A DNA stretch of 64,000 nt from Druceiella hillmani (lineage: Eukaryota; Arthropoda; Insecta; Lepidoptera; Hepialidae). Where the stretch lies: assembly GCA_039881145.1 (NCBI GenBank), contig JAYKKI010000077.1, forward strand, positions 3,728,501-3,792,500, written 5' to 3'. A program made the translations under genes and the position numbers. This document shows positions 1-12,796 of this stretch, in pieces. The notes beneath the pieces are model-generated. The model made no database searches, was not told the origin of the DNA, and saw nothing but the letters and a program-made list of their open reading frames with translations. Positions within the stretch are counted from its first letter, which is position 1. Each line of letters opens with the position of its first letter.

Positions 1-1480
1 TATGTGAAAGATATAGTAAATTTAAAATGTTTAAATAGTCTAATAGAAATACTACGTACGCCTAGATGTTATAAGACACAGAACTCTCGTCGTGCAAGTT
101 CTACTTGACAGGGTCTACTCGCACTTTTCCATAAATGCCGAAAATACATGCGTCAATAAAGAAATGACAACAAACTAAATTTTAACGTATGGCTTATGCA
201 ACTAAGCTTTCATTATTTTCATGTTAAGTACATCGAGTTTAAGCAGTAAACAATTTAGCAAGTGCGTATTATATACAACAATTGAAGTTTCACTGACCTA
301 CATGTGTATGACGTTCACTAGAAAGAAACATATCTTTGACAATGCCATTGCGACTGAATCACGTCGAAAGAGATCATTTCAGTGTAAGCACGTTCCGTTT
401 CTCGAGTAATTCTTTTATCAATATCGTTATATTGTAGGAGCGAAGTCTACATCATAAACATTCTCTCACTTTATATAAATTCACTTTTTTAAATTTTTGA
501 TGTAAAGCATCTAATGGTGCTTTTGGATGGGAGTCAAAATATTCTAATAAAATAGAAGGCACCTTCGTAGGTGATAATGTCCTTTTAGTAAGTTTTAATC
601 TTACGAGTATATTTGCAGATTATTAAACAGCTCAGTGTAAATTTAACTGGATGCGAGCGGAAGCACGATGAAACTTTTGACGGTTTTCTTTTCGGCGAAG
701 TATATAGACAGCCACCCACGACTATTGAGGATTAGACACGACTATTGCAAAAATGTGCTCTTATAAGTATCCGAAATACCGATTTAGTGTATTTTGGAAT
801 TATTGATTTAAAATTTAAATTAATTGAAATTAACTATCCCAAAAGGAGACCTGCCACCGTGCATACAGGTTTTGTGTTTTTTCTCCACGTAACGACCTGA
901 ACAATAATCTTAAACTGCGTCGAATATTTTTGACTTCGTCAAAAGGAAAGGTCGCCGAGTTTTTCTAAATTATATGTCTAAAACAGTTTATCTGATGTCT
1001 ATCTTTGACGCACTGACGGCTATATTATTATAACATTGTCATATAGTATTCCTTTACTTATGATACAAAATGGAATCTCACATGTTGTCATTAATGAAAT
1101 AAATAATCACAAAATACGTAGTTTATGTTATCTACAATGATATTAGGGCTTCGGCCCTCTAGTTTGATATATTTTGCAGGCTATCGGGCAAGCGCGCCGT
1201 TTAGCTTTAAATAATTGCAAAACGGTGATAGGGTCTTAATAGTGAAGTGTAAGCCGGTCTGCCCACACGCCTGACTCTTCGCTTCAAATTGCCTTATGTT
1301 AATTGTGTATAACAGCAAGATAATAGTAATTATTAACCGTATGATGGTAATAATTTACAGTAAACTAGAGTAAAATGTGAGTCTGTGAGAGTGAAAATAG
1401 TAAGGAGAATCGTAAAATGCGATAGAATATGCCGTGCTTTTTTCAGTTTTAGTTCTTCGGGAAACTTCTACTGAGAGGAT
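1..1480. other. non-coding AT-rich stretch, nothing recognised
   Basis: The only open frames are short (62 codons or fewer) and look random. I see no motif, splice-site series or RNA gene that can be supported. Confidence 0.6.
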
Positions 1481-1485
1481 GGAAC

Positions 1486-1720
1486 TTTTTAGGGTTCTGT
1501 ACCTCAAGCTGAAAAACGGAACCCTCATAAGATACTGACGTGTCTTATCTGCCTGTCCGTCTCTCACATGTTTTGCACTGGCTAACTTTATTAAAAGTAA
1601 ACATTAAAGAGAGGGTAAATAAAGTTAACTTTTTTAATCTTGTATTGTCATGTGTGTGGTATCACTGAAAGGGCTTGGCATGAAGAATTTTAAATAATTG
1701 TGAATTTTTAATACATGTTT
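1486..1720 (+). repeat. dispersed repeat, AGGGTTC/GTCTGTC family (copy D)
   Basis: The copy starts with a block reading tttttagggttctgtacc followed by an A-rich stretch, aacggaaccctcataag, and a run of CTGCCTGTCCGTC. Diverged relatives with the same order of blocks lie at about 9238-9860, 44205-44800 and, inverted, 46530-46785. This looks like a non-autonomous interspersed element whose class I cannot name from this copy. Confidence 0.5.
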
Positions 1721-1829
1721 TAAAGAGCATATTCTAAAAATTAGGCAAAACTAAACCACCACCCCTCCTCCCCTTATTTCCGAAATTACTGAACCACAAA
1801 GTATGAGAAAAACAGGGTTGGTAAAATGG

Positions 1830-2265
1830 GAATCGAAATTGCGTCTCTGACTGTCTAATTGTCCTTATTTTTGTGATACTGTTTTTGTTCGAAATTCAAC
1901 AGATTTAGAACAAATTTGGTTGCTGCTCATTTTACATCAGTAATACCCGTCAACATTGCTTCGTACAAGACAGCACCTTTTTTAATACTCTCCCTAATAG
2001 TAATTATACGATTACTAAACACAAAGCCCTTAATTTCGTTCACATATTTATCGGTGGTTGAGGTGCTAGGTCGCAGGTCTCTTGTCGTGTTCAGAATCTG
2101 CCCGACTATCCGGAAAATGTTTGTACCATTTATAAACCCTCGATTTTGGAGCCAACCAAGAGATACCAACCTCGGTCAAACCTTCTACGTCATTTTCATT
2201 ATTTCATTGCAATTTATTCCATTTGTTAAACAAAATTTAATACAATTTTGCGGTTCTGACTATTT
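1830..2265 (-). pseudogene. mariner transposase fragment, N-terminal DNA-binding half
   Basis: Read on the minus strand, this stretch resembles the N-terminal half of mariner transposases. A CIKFCF-like helix-turn-helix start (about 2255) is followed, in a shifted frame, by a VYKWYKHF segment (about 2140). Next come RPSTSTTD and NRIITIRES (about 2000-2085), then a KFVLNLLNFEQKQ stretch (about 1885-1915), which corresponds to the KFVPKLLNFDQKQ block of intact elements. At least two frame changes and internal stops break it. The catalytic DDD region is absent. The 129-codon plus-strand open frame over the same bases is a shadow. Mariner family membership is well supported by block order; the subfamily is not. 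Confidence 0.72.
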
Positions 2266-2269
2266 CAAA

Positions 2270-2956
2270 ATGAGAAATTGCCAACCAAGAGAAAATACGT
2301 CATAAATATTTGACTATAAAACATAAAATACACGCGTACTATGCCTATAATTGACATTCGCATCAAATACAAGTACCTAGTATTAGCCCGGGAAATGAAA
2401 CATGCACGTTATCCTTTTTTCACGCTTCGTACATGAATATAAAAAAAATTTAAAGACAGTGGAAAATATAAGATATGTTTTAATATTTCTCACAGATATC
2501 TTTATTTGAGAAGAATTCAATAATGAATTAGTTGCAAAATGGCAGCCCGATGGACGCCATTTTAAAAATCTGGCGCCAACTCAAGGCGTAGACCATTTGG
2601 CAATATTGGCCCAAACAATCTGAATATTGCATTAACCAAAATGTATATAATAACGAGTTTTAATAAGTTTATCAGCAATAAATATTAACTTTCTCGGGGT
2701 ATTTTTAAATATTCGGAAAATTCTGTCTGTCCGCCCCTGATCCTTATAGTTTCTAGAGTTTTAGACCTATTTGCATGACATTTTGCAAACAATATTTAGT
2801 GAAACCGCATGAAGATACTGTGTAGATAACGTTAATCTTAAAAATTATTAAATTAACATCATCTACAGAGGTCTTTTAAAATGTTATTGAAGTTAGCTGT
2901 TTAGCGTTGTTCTTTTTCATTCGTGAAATATTACCTAAGCTTCAAATTGTTGTGCA
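2270..2956. other. non-coding stretch
   Basis: AT-rich with no supported gene. A short CTGTCTGTCCG block at about 2728-2739 recalls the dispersed repeat family seen at 1486 and 9238, but too little is preserved to call a copy. Confidence 0.5.
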
Positions 2957-3076
2957 ATGTATCCAGACATGCTTCTCTGTATGTATCCACATATGCACCT
3001 CTTTATGTATCCTCCTATGCACCTCTGTATGTATCCTCCTATGCACCTCTGTATGTATCTTCACATGCAGCATTAT
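2957..3076 (+). repeat. 24-bp minisatellite, five tandem units
   Basis: Five consecutive 24-bp units start at 2957, 2981, 3005, 3029 and 3053, each beginning ATGTATCC or ATGTATCT. The two central units are identical and the outer ones diverge. Because 24 is a multiple of three, two overlapping frames stay open across the array and give eight-residue peptide repeats. I take these as a by-product of unit length, since nothing around them looks like a gene. Confidence 0.9.
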
Positions 3077-4649
3077 ATATTCTGGGTACGGACAACTACA
3101 ATCTTGTTTTGATTTGTTAATAAAAGCATATATTTAGATAGTTTCCCGTAATTTTTTGTTATTCACATAAACATTTACCAGAGCAGTTAATTTGAAGTGT
3201 ACAAATAAAATTGAAGCGCCTATAAAGCTACTGCCGGTAGGCAACGCTGATGTCACGCACCCCAGCCAATACACGCACGTTCGTAAGCGCTTACATATCA
3301 TTTCGTATTTACACGTAAACATAGGTTAAAGGTATGTTCTGTACACGAAAATATAAATGTAATGACGCATTTACACAGATCGTGCAATTAAAAGTAAATA
3401 CCGTAGTGTGTCTGTAATAAAAGTTATGATACGAGTTCAGTGTGTAATGATACTTTACATTAATATAAATATAACGTTGTGGGCGGCTCGATAAAAGTAT
3501 ATTTACACAGTAATCTTTAAGGGTGATTTCGGTTATAAATCGGCAGATTTATTATAAACGTATACTTGGTGCAACTGTTTTTCACAGGTCAGGCTTTCGC
3601 ATGCGTGAAACTATCGTGAATTTTTATAAATCTATGTTTTTTCTTTAATTTTTCGATTCAAGCTAATTTTAGTTTGTATGTCCTAAGAATTTTATTTAAG
3701 AATTATAGAATATATAAGAATTTTATTATTAATAATTTCGTAAATATTTTGGTCCTTTAAAACTTAAATAATGCAGATGAAAGTAATACAAACTTATAAC
3801 TTTTCAAACTCAATCAAAAAGATTTTTACGTAATCTTTAAAAATATAAAAGCTGTTAGACACGAAAAAAATATTCGACAGAAGGATACAACAGATCTGTT
3901 AGTAATATCTTTAAGTAAAAATCATCTTATTTGTAACCAATGAAGTTAAAAAAATATCTGTCCTAACATGTTCATGTTTAATATCAAAATTGTTGTAGCG
4001 CCAATTGTGAAATAATAATCAATTATTGAAAACGTAATTTTTGCCAATAAATGTAATTATATAGGCATTATAATATATTCATGCAGCCTCGATATGATTT
4101 CTGTACAACCTATTTGGTGAACTAAATTTCAACGCCTACTATATGACAAGTTGCAAGCTTTACCTATGTTATCGCTAGCCTACTTAAGGCTAGTTGAATA
4201 ACAGCACAGCATGCAGGTAGACAAGTATGTATAGAATTTTCCGGGGACAACGATATTCGGCCTACTGCCCTATTTCCATTATCCCGCCGAAAAATCACTT
4301 CTGCGCATGTTCGCTAACACAATGAATGATTCCCGCCTTACGGCGCCCCCTCGTGTTCGTGGCACCAACAAAGAGGGCTATGCGAAATAACGGAACTTGC
4401 GTGAACGGTCTTTGTTATGCTTCCAGATGTTTCAATAGTTTTATTATTTGAAATCGTTATTATATTAAAGGCAAGGAAATAAAAAGACATTTAATAATAT
4501 TGCTTATTTTCAATGGTCAGAATATGGTTTTCATACAATAAATTAGTACCATTTATGTAATAGATAATTATGATGGAGAATAATTTAAGATTATAAAATA
4601 TTCTCTAAAATAGTGATGAATAACTTTTGAATTTGAACTAATTTAATAG
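3077..4649. other. non-coding stretch with a GC-richer patch
   Basis: No supported gene. About 4230-4420 is clearly less AT-rich than its surroundings (blocks such as tatcccgccgaaaaa and cggcgccccctcgtg). It may be part of an old mobile element or a regulatory patch; neither can be shown from this sequence. Confidence 0.4.
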
Positions 4650-4688
4650 TTGAAAACATATAATGGGCGTTCCATTATATGTTTTCAA
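4650..4688. repeat. perfect 17-bp hairpin
   Basis: The arms ttgaaaacatataatgg (4650-4666) and its exact reverse complement (4672-4688) are separated by five bases. It is either a tiny foldback remnant or a structure-forming site. No gene adjoins it. Confidence 0.9.
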
Positions 4689-4782
4689 TAATATTTTTGA
4701 TCAAAAATGTATGCACAATAATATGATTCGTGCAAATGTAGATGAATAATATTTAATAGAAATTACTCATAGCGAGAAATAA

Positions 4783-4935
4783 TGTCACGATATTTTGGTA
4801 TGTGTTCAGTATGTCTACATTAAAAGACTATATAAGTCCCTGTCTTTTATTTTGATGATTCAAAATGTGTAGTGTAGTGAGTGAATAAACTTTAATAATA
4901 GAAAATTCATCATCAACGAGAGGACATCGACGAAC
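4783..4935 (+). other. possible LTR-like or promoter-like segment
   Basis: The segment starts TGTCACG, contains a TATA-like actatataag at about 4827-4837, and carries GAATAAAC about 50 bases further on. This TATA-then-AATAAA spacing is typical of a retroelement LTR. No second copy, primer-binding site or coding remnant was found nearby, so a solo LTR is only a guess. Confidence 0.2.
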
Positions 4936-4939
4936 ATAG

Positions 4940-6630
4940 GTATACAAAACATATTCAATATGGCTGCCGCCATGAATTTTACGTCAAATACTACGACGTT
5001 TATATCAGTCAGTGATCTCATCAAAATACTTATAATAAAAATAACAATTGCACTTTACGCCATTATCGTGATTTTAAACAAATAGATTTTTATTGTATTG
5101 TGTCATGTTGTGAATATTTTAAAATTATTTTGCTTAAAATATGGAGTAACTGAATATTTGACGTTTGTTTAATATTGTGATTAAAAAAATTGTATTTTTA
5201 TGTTTCTACAATCTTCTGTTTGTGCTTGCGGGATATTAGGTTTACTTACAAGGTAATATAGTATTTATGTGTTGTCTAGATACCTTTATTTCTTTTATTT
5301 TTGAAGTGTTTTGATATTTGTTATCTCTGAATACAATAACACAGTCTTATTGATATTTAAGACGTGTCTAAGACACGACTACAATTCGCTTTAACCACCA
5401 GTTATCCGACAGGCGAAATTCACATAAAAATAATTCACAATCTCAATATCATAAGGATTAATTTTGCTTTTTGCCATCGACATTTCTTGTTTAAGTAGGG
5501 TTTATTAGTGTAAATTAAATGTCTGAGTCAATAACTAAAAATGTACGTTTAAATGATTTTTTTAAATATTTATGACTTCCTCGTTCTGAATAAATGAATT
5601 ATTGTTATACTTTATATATTTTTTAATGTATAATTCTATATAATTTCTCGATCAGTGTTTTTATCGTATAATTGTATCTACATGTTTTAAATATTAATAA
5701 CTTCCATTTTTTCGTATGAATGGTAAATTCAACACAAACAGGCTACAAATAGACTACTTGTGAATATATAAATAAACATATTTGCGACGTAATGACGGAA
5801 ATAGATTCGTTGTCATTGAAAATATTAAAAATAACTTTTCCTAATTTTTTTGATCCAAACGCGTTTTGAATCGTGTAATTTGGCTCCTGACAAGCAAGAT
5901 CCAGTTTTAATTGGTTAATTTCATAAATTGTCAATGTCCACCTAATTTAAGACCACTACATGTAAAGTAATACGACATAAAGTAATGTTTATCACTTATT
6001 TCCTTCTAAAACCTCTTCCTTATAAAACCTTCTGTTAATCCACAGGACAAATATATTTAGATCATTGTTTATTCATAAATGTATACAGAATCCTTGTAAA
6101 CAAATTCTGCCATGAATGATAAGAATCAAACAGTCACGGTTAAAAAACATTTTTGGACAAATTAATCTTATCTATGAATTATTCCTAGATCTTTCCTAAA
6201 AAAAAAAGTGCTAGCATGCTAGTTAATTATTTAGTTAATAAATTTTCTTTTTAAGTTGGATTTTAAAATATATTTCATATTAATGAAAATTCTTTTAAAT
6301 AATGTTTTATATCAAACAAACACTAACTGAATTAGCTTTTTTTTTCATTTACTTCAAGATTCATTTATTTTCTTGCCTTTATTTTGTTAACACTTTTTTC
6401 GATAAGTTTTCATCTAGCACATATAATGTGTTATGTCCAGCCTCATTAACTAGGGACCGATATAGGCAGTAATTTTTATAATACTGAATATGATTATTTA
6501 TTAGAAGTATAAGGTAAAATAAGATTTTTTGTTTCTCTACAAAAGTCCTGTATTACTTATGTTAAGTGAGTCTAATGTCTTGAAATTATATTTGCAAACT
6601 ATAGAAATATACAGACTAAATATTAAAATA
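4940..6630. other. non-coding AT-rich stretch
   Basis: No supported gene or RNA. The open frames are short and composition-driven. Confidence 0.55.
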
Positions 6631-6658
6631 CATAATGCTACAAAATTGTAGCATTATG
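6631..6658. repeat. perfect 12-bp hairpin
   Basis: The arms cataatgctaca (6631-6642) and tgtagcattatg (6647-6658) are exact complements around a four-base AAAT loop. Confidence 0.85.
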
Positions 6659-6724
6659 CAAACAAATTGTCTATTCAAAGTTATAAGAGATTTTCGCTTG
6701 TGAAGATTTCATTAAGTGTATATA

Positions 6725-6733
6725 GGTGTGTGC

Positions 6734-6786
<53 letters not shown>

Positions 6787-6812
6787 TACACACATACATA
6801 TACATATATATA
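6725..6812. repeat. compound (TG)n-(TA)n-(CA)n microsatellite
   Basis: GTGTGTGCGTGTGTG runs into a long TA tract and then into an ATACACACATACATA segment. Confidence 0.95.
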
Positions 6813-6814
6813 GT

Positions 6815-7792
6815 TGCCTGTTCCCGACTATGTCCCAGCTAAAAAGGGATTCTGGCTGCGTTTTGTTTTAATCCCTTTATTTAATAATTATTAATGGTAT
6901 TTTCGGAGGTTTAGTCATGTATTCTGTTTCTTAAGCTAGTGCAGTCTGTTGTAAATTTTAAAGTTGCCTATCATATCTTCGTAACTTATTTTTATGTATG
7001 CTTTGAAAATGCGACTAACATATTTTGACTTCTTTCACTTAAATTATGATTGCTCGTTACTCACTATTCTAAAAAGATATTTTACACCCTGTGTCATCTA
7101 GATACTATAAGGTATACAATGGTGAATTTCATGACAATCAGATAAACCGTTTTTGAGCCAAACCCTGTAAAAGAAACAAATCATAAAATACTAAAATATT
7201 TCCGTATAATTAGTATCGTACATATTCAACTAATATTTGTACGAACATCTATTTTATAAATGGCACTGAGTGGCATGATTTAAAAAATTATTATGATAAA
7301 GATTCATATAAATTTAAATACATGATAAAGAGTAAACAGAGTACACTAAAAACTTTACAAAACTACTGCTAATGATGAGATAAAAAAATGTGATCGTAAA
7401 AAAATAAAATCTCATGTAATGCATCAAAATACTGTTTTGTAAAATGTTTCATAGGTATATTTTTTAAATAAAAAATTACCATAGAAAACTTATATTTAAT
7501 ACAAGGAAAGCCTAGCAATAGATGTAAAATTTTTCATGTAATTGACCTTGTTGTTAAACTTGACTGCATTTTTAAATATCGTCAAAAAAAGGGAAATATC
7601 TGTGTGCATTTCATTGTATATATTTTCTTTTCAAGTAAAGTTGGATTCGACTTACTTTCACCCGTCACTTGTATAAAAAAAAAGTATTGTTTTAATTCAC
7701 GTGAGAGGGAAACAAGCTTTATGATGTATTTGTACAGTACACGTCTCTCGTTTATAAATTGGATTTAAGTCTGTTTTTAAAAATATTCCCTA
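6815..7792. other. non-coding stretch
   Basis: No supported gene. AT-rich sequence without recognisable repeats. Confidence 0.5.
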
Positions 7793-8153
7793 TATTGTTT
7801 TTCTTTTAAAATCTGTTCATTCTTCGAAGAATTTTTGTAACGGCCACCCTTGGACAGCATGAATGAAAGACTGAACTATTTCTCGCTATATTGTCTTTTA
7901 CCTGTTTTTATCAGAGTACCATTTTCCTGTATTGTCATATGTGGATATCCGTGAAATAAAACCAAAATTATTTTTCATTGTTTTTCTTTTAAAATCTGTT
8001 CATTCTGCAAAGAATTTTTGTAACAGCCACCCTTGGACAGCACGAATGAAAGACTGAACTATTTCTTGCTATATTGTCTTTTGCGTGTTTTTATTAGAGT
8101 ACCATTTTCCTGTATTGTCATATCGGTGAAATAAAACCAAACTTATTTTTCAC
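7793..8153. repeat. tandem duplication of a ~184-bp unit
   Basis: Unit 1 (7793-7976) and unit 2 (7977-8153) share nearly every block. These include tttttcttttaaaatctg, ggccacccttggacagca (agccacccttggacagca in unit 2), gaatgaaagactgaacta and accattttcctgtattgt. Unit 2 has lost about eight bases near its end (gtcatatcggtgaaat against gtcatatgtggatatccgtgaaat). The duplication is direct, two-copy and non-coding. Confidence 0.93.
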
Positions 8154-8154
8154 A

Positions 8155-9235
8155 TGTTAAAGAAACATCTATAAAGGCATTGGTAAATTGCGAATGTAAT
8201 AACATTCTGGTCTATACTCAACAGATATTCTATAATAAATGACGATTCTAATATATTTGTATCAGTTCATGATAAAAATTGAGCATTTTCATTTTGATTT
8301 TCATGCATACATATATAAAATTTTCTCGCCGCCCTATTTAACTAATTGTACTTGTCTTAACTTTTATATGAACACTCATTTAATTAATAAGAGTTCTTTT
8401 TTCGTACAGACGCCAAGATAGTAACCAGTTATATTACTGTGCTAATACTGGTTGATGATATTATTATATGGAATTTAAGATTACACTTTTTCAGTAGTAC
8501 TTTTTCAATCCAAATCTTTTATCACTTCCACTATGCAACACTTTTCGTACGTAATGTGGAACAAACAAGTTTTATGATATTATTTTAAAAGCAAAATTAA
8601 ACATTACTTAATTTTAAAGGCATACAAAAAAAAAGTTAAAGGATATAAGGATATTTTCAAATCTTATTAGGACTCATAAAGTAGGAAGTAAAGTTGAACA
8701 GTTTCTTAGTATTTTTTCTATTTTAGTAGTTTTAGTATTTTAGTAGTTTTTCTAGTATCTACACAAAGGAATAAAATAAATTGTGTGGGGTTATGGATGA
8801 AGGGTAAAAATAAAGATATAAAGCATACAAATGCAGTGACGGAGTGTAAAACAGTTTTAAAACTTTACAATTACTTGCTCGCATAGAGGGACATTCAAGA
8901 AAACACTGACAAATTTATAATATATTTACGTGTACCTATATAAGACGTAGTTAGTAAAAGAATGCACAAGACTTGAGATGTAAGACGTATTTGGATCAGA
9001 TTCAAGCATTGCTTAAGGAGGTTAATATGAACATCTGGTTCACTGTCATTGATGCTTATTATTTTTTTTAAAGATTAATTGCTGATATCGATAGATATAA
9101 TATGTAATTTTGTGTATACTGAATTAACTGTACCGACAATTTGTGTGTATATGTGAATGGTTTAAAGTCTGGTTTAAGCAAGTAAAGGTTAGCCATTTGT
9201 AAAGTTGTTTCCCCAATATTCCACAATTCATACTC
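8155..9235. other. non-coding stretch
   Basis: No supported gene. The imperfect tttagtatttt repeats around 8710-8750 are local low-complexity sequence. Confidence 0.5.
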
Positions 9236-9237
9236 AT

Positions 9238-9860
9238 TTTAAGGTTCCTTACCTTAAAATGGAAAAACAGGGTTCCTTGTAAAATCATACACGTGTCTAA
9301 AATCATACATCTGTCTGTCCGCACAGCTGTATTTCTCAGAAACAATTGACTTAGAAATTTGAAAGTTGACATAGTAAAAAGCTTTTTAACCCACAAATAT
9401 CTCAATAGTTAACACTAAAATATTTATATGGAAGTTTTAAAGAGGGTAAATTAAGTAATCAAATACTTTTTTTATTTCGTATTATGTTGGGTATCATTTC
9501 AAAAGACTGGTTATAAAGATTTCAAAATATTTTGTCATACATTTATTAAGCAGAGATTTACCTACTAAAAAAGTTGCAAAATAAATAAATTCCTTCTCAC
9601 CATTTCTGAAACTAATGAAACTAAAAATATGCAAATAACCAGTTTTCTAGAAACTTATTCAAAAAAGTTATAGATATCATTATAGGTCTCATAGTTTAAA
9701 TACATAATTTTTTTACACCTGCAAATAGTATGAATATAATACTTAACTGTTTATAAATTTTATTGTTATTTAGGTTAATAGAATCCATTCTATTTGAAAG
9801 AAAATGTTTGTAAACAAACCAATTTGACATTTCAGGTATTGTAAACCTTTTTCTTGTATT
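9238..9860 (+). repeat. dispersed repeat, AGGGTTC/GTCTGTC family (copy A)
   Basis: Block order: aaggttccttacc, ggaaaaacagggttcc, CATACATCTGTCTGTCCG, gaaagttgacatag, and an end block aggtattgtaaaccttttt. The copy at 44205-44800 shares this order and has the same aggtattgtaaaccttttt block. The 93-codon minus-strand open frame here lies inside the repeat and is not a gene. Confidence 0.65.
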
Positions 9861-9889
9861 CATGTTAGTAATTTAATATGTATTTATTT

Positions 9890-11727
9890 GGTATCTCTAA
9901 ATAAAAAACAATCTTTTTATTGGAATTATACACATTAATTAAGCTGTATACACATGTAACTTGGATTCTCTAGGTTATATTTTATATTTAAGAAAAATTC
10001 AAATATGTAAGTTGTAATCTTTCAAATAACTTATAATTGTTACCTAAAAAAAGTTATAATAATACCAACAAATTTCCTCGCATACTTTATCCAGACTTGA
10101 GATTGGCATATTTTAAAAGTTGTTAGTAAACAAATCCCTACTAGTAAAATCACTGTCGCAAGAATGTAACTTTTGTTACGTTTTACGTAATATTTTACCC
10201 TTTCGTGTAATTTCCATATAACAAGATTTAAAATGTCACTTCCACGAATTTTCATAATCTCATCTGCAGGCATAGAACAAATTGAGTGAAAAGGAAGGGA
10301 ACATTTTTTTTTAAATCTTGACTGAAAAAAAAATCATGTAATGCGATTATTTACATGTTTTCCAAGACTTGAAGAAAACCCACTTAGGAAAAAACATTAT
10401 TTCTAAGATTAGCTACTTATAAAATTTTGTTTTGACAAAATTCAATTAAGGAAAATTAAAATTCTTCTTCCTAAATATCTTCTTAATACTCTCTCTATAT
10501 CACTCTTGGGCTTGCCAATGGAGAAATATCTTACCTGGAAAAATTTTACCTCGTCTATTTACCCACTGCAATAGAAATCCTCGGGGTATTTAGATAATAC
10601 TAATAATTTTGTGTAAAATTAAATCTTTTGGAGATATGATTTTTATATTAAATGTATCTCTTTTATTTAAAACTCTCTCGTGTAACTTCGGACTAGAGGG
10701 CTCTGGCAACACTGAGTAAAACATGCTTGGCTAACTTTCATCAATTGTAATCTATGTATCAAGTGTATACTCTGACATGTTAACAGACAATGTTACTTTC
10801 TAAATATACTGTTAACGAGATTTAAGTAATTACTTAAATTATTTTTTTAACATTTAAAACATAAAATACACTATTATTTTTCAGAACAAATGCACAACAG
10901 TGTAACAATCACATCACAATGAAACTAAAACACAAAATTCACATCAATGTATAAAAATAAATGCATAACAGATTAATATTTCACAGAAAAAAATAAAGAT
11001 AGTGCAACAATCACATCGCAATAATTGAATATATATCGAAGTATAGATGCACACTATGATAAAAACAATCCAGCCATTTTGATAAACAATGAAAACAAAC
11101 TTAAAAATGAATACATAATTATATAATGCACAGAACTAAATACTATAAAACAATTAGTAATAAAATAAACTTAAATACAAAGTAATTAAATAATTTTGCG
11201 AAATGCTGAAAATGCATATTGAATTTTATGTATATATGGAACTCTCGGAAAGTTAGTTTACAGGTTAATTAAGAGGTTTTTTATTTTATTTTAGTTATTT
11301 TTATTATTATGTATTTTGTCATAAGCATCTTATGATGCATGTTTACCTCAAGTGATAATACCACTATCTTTATTAAATAAGTTAGGTTCTGTTTCCGTTT
11401 TGTGGCATTGTTCCATTCAATAAATAATATTGGACCTGGAAAACGATGATTGTGTTGAACACCTATCTGCAATTCCTAAACAGTATTACTAAGTATAGAA
11501 AAGTCAACAGAATCTGTCTGAATTTGACAAATGGTACTTCTAAGAATGTAATGTTATTTAACAATTATTCTCAATAAATTACAATGTTCTAAGGTACAAT
11601 CCTGTAATTCTAAAATAATTTTACCAATTTTATAAGTATCATATTATAATTTTTTAATTATCATATTAAAATTTTATAATTATATTATAATTTTTTAAAA
11701 AGAAAAGTTTTTTTTATTTTGATTTTT
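9890..11727. other. non-coding AT-rich stretch
   Basis: No supported gene. Open frames of 63-77 codons on the minus strand show no domain or splice context. Confidence 0.5.
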
Positions 11728-11905
11728 AAGGTTTGGCACAAAGTTATAAAACTTTCACCATTGCATAGCTTGTAGAATTCAGGGTATTTATTTTTAGATT
11801 GGGTGGGTAATGAGCAATAATTATTTACGTGAAAGAGTCAAAGAATGCCATATGCATTTTTGAGTTAAAATTTTAAACCATTATAGCTACATTAACATAT
11901 TGTAC
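11728..11905 (+). repeat. dispersed repeat, paired with 24415-24610
   Basis: Shares with the later copy an ordered set of blocks: aaaactttcac, gggta, tgggtaatga, a tgaaaga/tgaagaa block, tgcatttttgagtta and the following ttttaaaccatta-type block. Direct orientation, strongly diverged. The element class is unknown. Confidence 0.55.
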
Positions 11906-11909
11906 AAAG

Positions 11910-12763
11910 GTAAAAATTTACAAGAAAATCATATATTGCTCATTACTACAGACCTGTTTTCTGTTACAAAATCAAAACCATAGAAAGATTCTTAAGTTAA
12001 ACAAACTAAACCTTTACACTGGCATCAAAGTAATGTTTAAAAAAGTTCTTGTGTATAACAAGCTTGATACGTTTGATTGATTTGTACTTGGCAAAAGCAC
12101 AGAACAAATAACTGAATCACTGGCAATACTGTTAATAAATTAAACGTAAATAATTAATATTGAAAAGAGGTTTAAAACAAAAGGCAACTTGATCCATCTT
12201 TTTACTAGAGCAAAGCAAGATTAAGCAACTATATTTTCTACTCTTTATGATCGTGAATACTAGCACAATTTGTATTAAAAGATATATAAAAAAGATGTGA
12301 GTAATCTTATATGTGATTAAAAGAAATTTTCTCCTTATAGCAATATGAAAAAGGGAGAGCAGATTTTAATAATAATGAAACCGATTATTTTTTTTATAGT
12401 ACACAAAAAAAATGTATGATATTGTTATAAAAATACATCATTACATTCAAAAATGAAAACATTGAGAAATAACATTCAATTTTAGATAATTTAGAGACAA
12501 AGTGTTTATGATAAGTTAAAGAACGTACTTAATTTTAGTTTCTATTTGATACAAATTTCTCAATAAAATCATATTGATTGCAGTGGTGTTTCAATAATGC
12601 TGCATTATTTTTTTGCCAATAACATGTACATGACAATTCTAACTTGATATCTGTCACCTTGTGAGACTATGAGGCCAGAACTATTAGAAACAAGTTACAT
12701 TTAAAAAGTCGTTTCAAAACAGCTGCTCTTTTTATGTGACCCAGTTATAGTAACCCAGTCACA
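11910..12763. other. non-coding stretch
   Basis: No supported gene or repeat. Confidence 0.5.
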
Positions 12764-12796
12764 TAAGTGACTTACTGTGCCATGAATAGCAAAATG
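12764..12796 (+). repeat. 33-bp inverted repeat, left copy
   Basis: Exact reverse complement of 14246-14278. The core reads gtgacttactgtgccatg. A degenerate second version of its first part (gtgacttacttactgt) lies about 95 bases downstream. The pair may be the ends of an old element, but no transposase remnant is recognisable between them. Confidence 0.85.

Noticed and set aside
1916..2305. 129-codon plus-strand open frame
   Set aside because: The opposite strand carries mariner transposase blocks in this interval; the plus frame is a shadow.
2957..3076. CRISPR-like array
   Set aside because: Head-to-tail 24-bp units without unique spacers in an insect nuclear context; it is a minisatellite.
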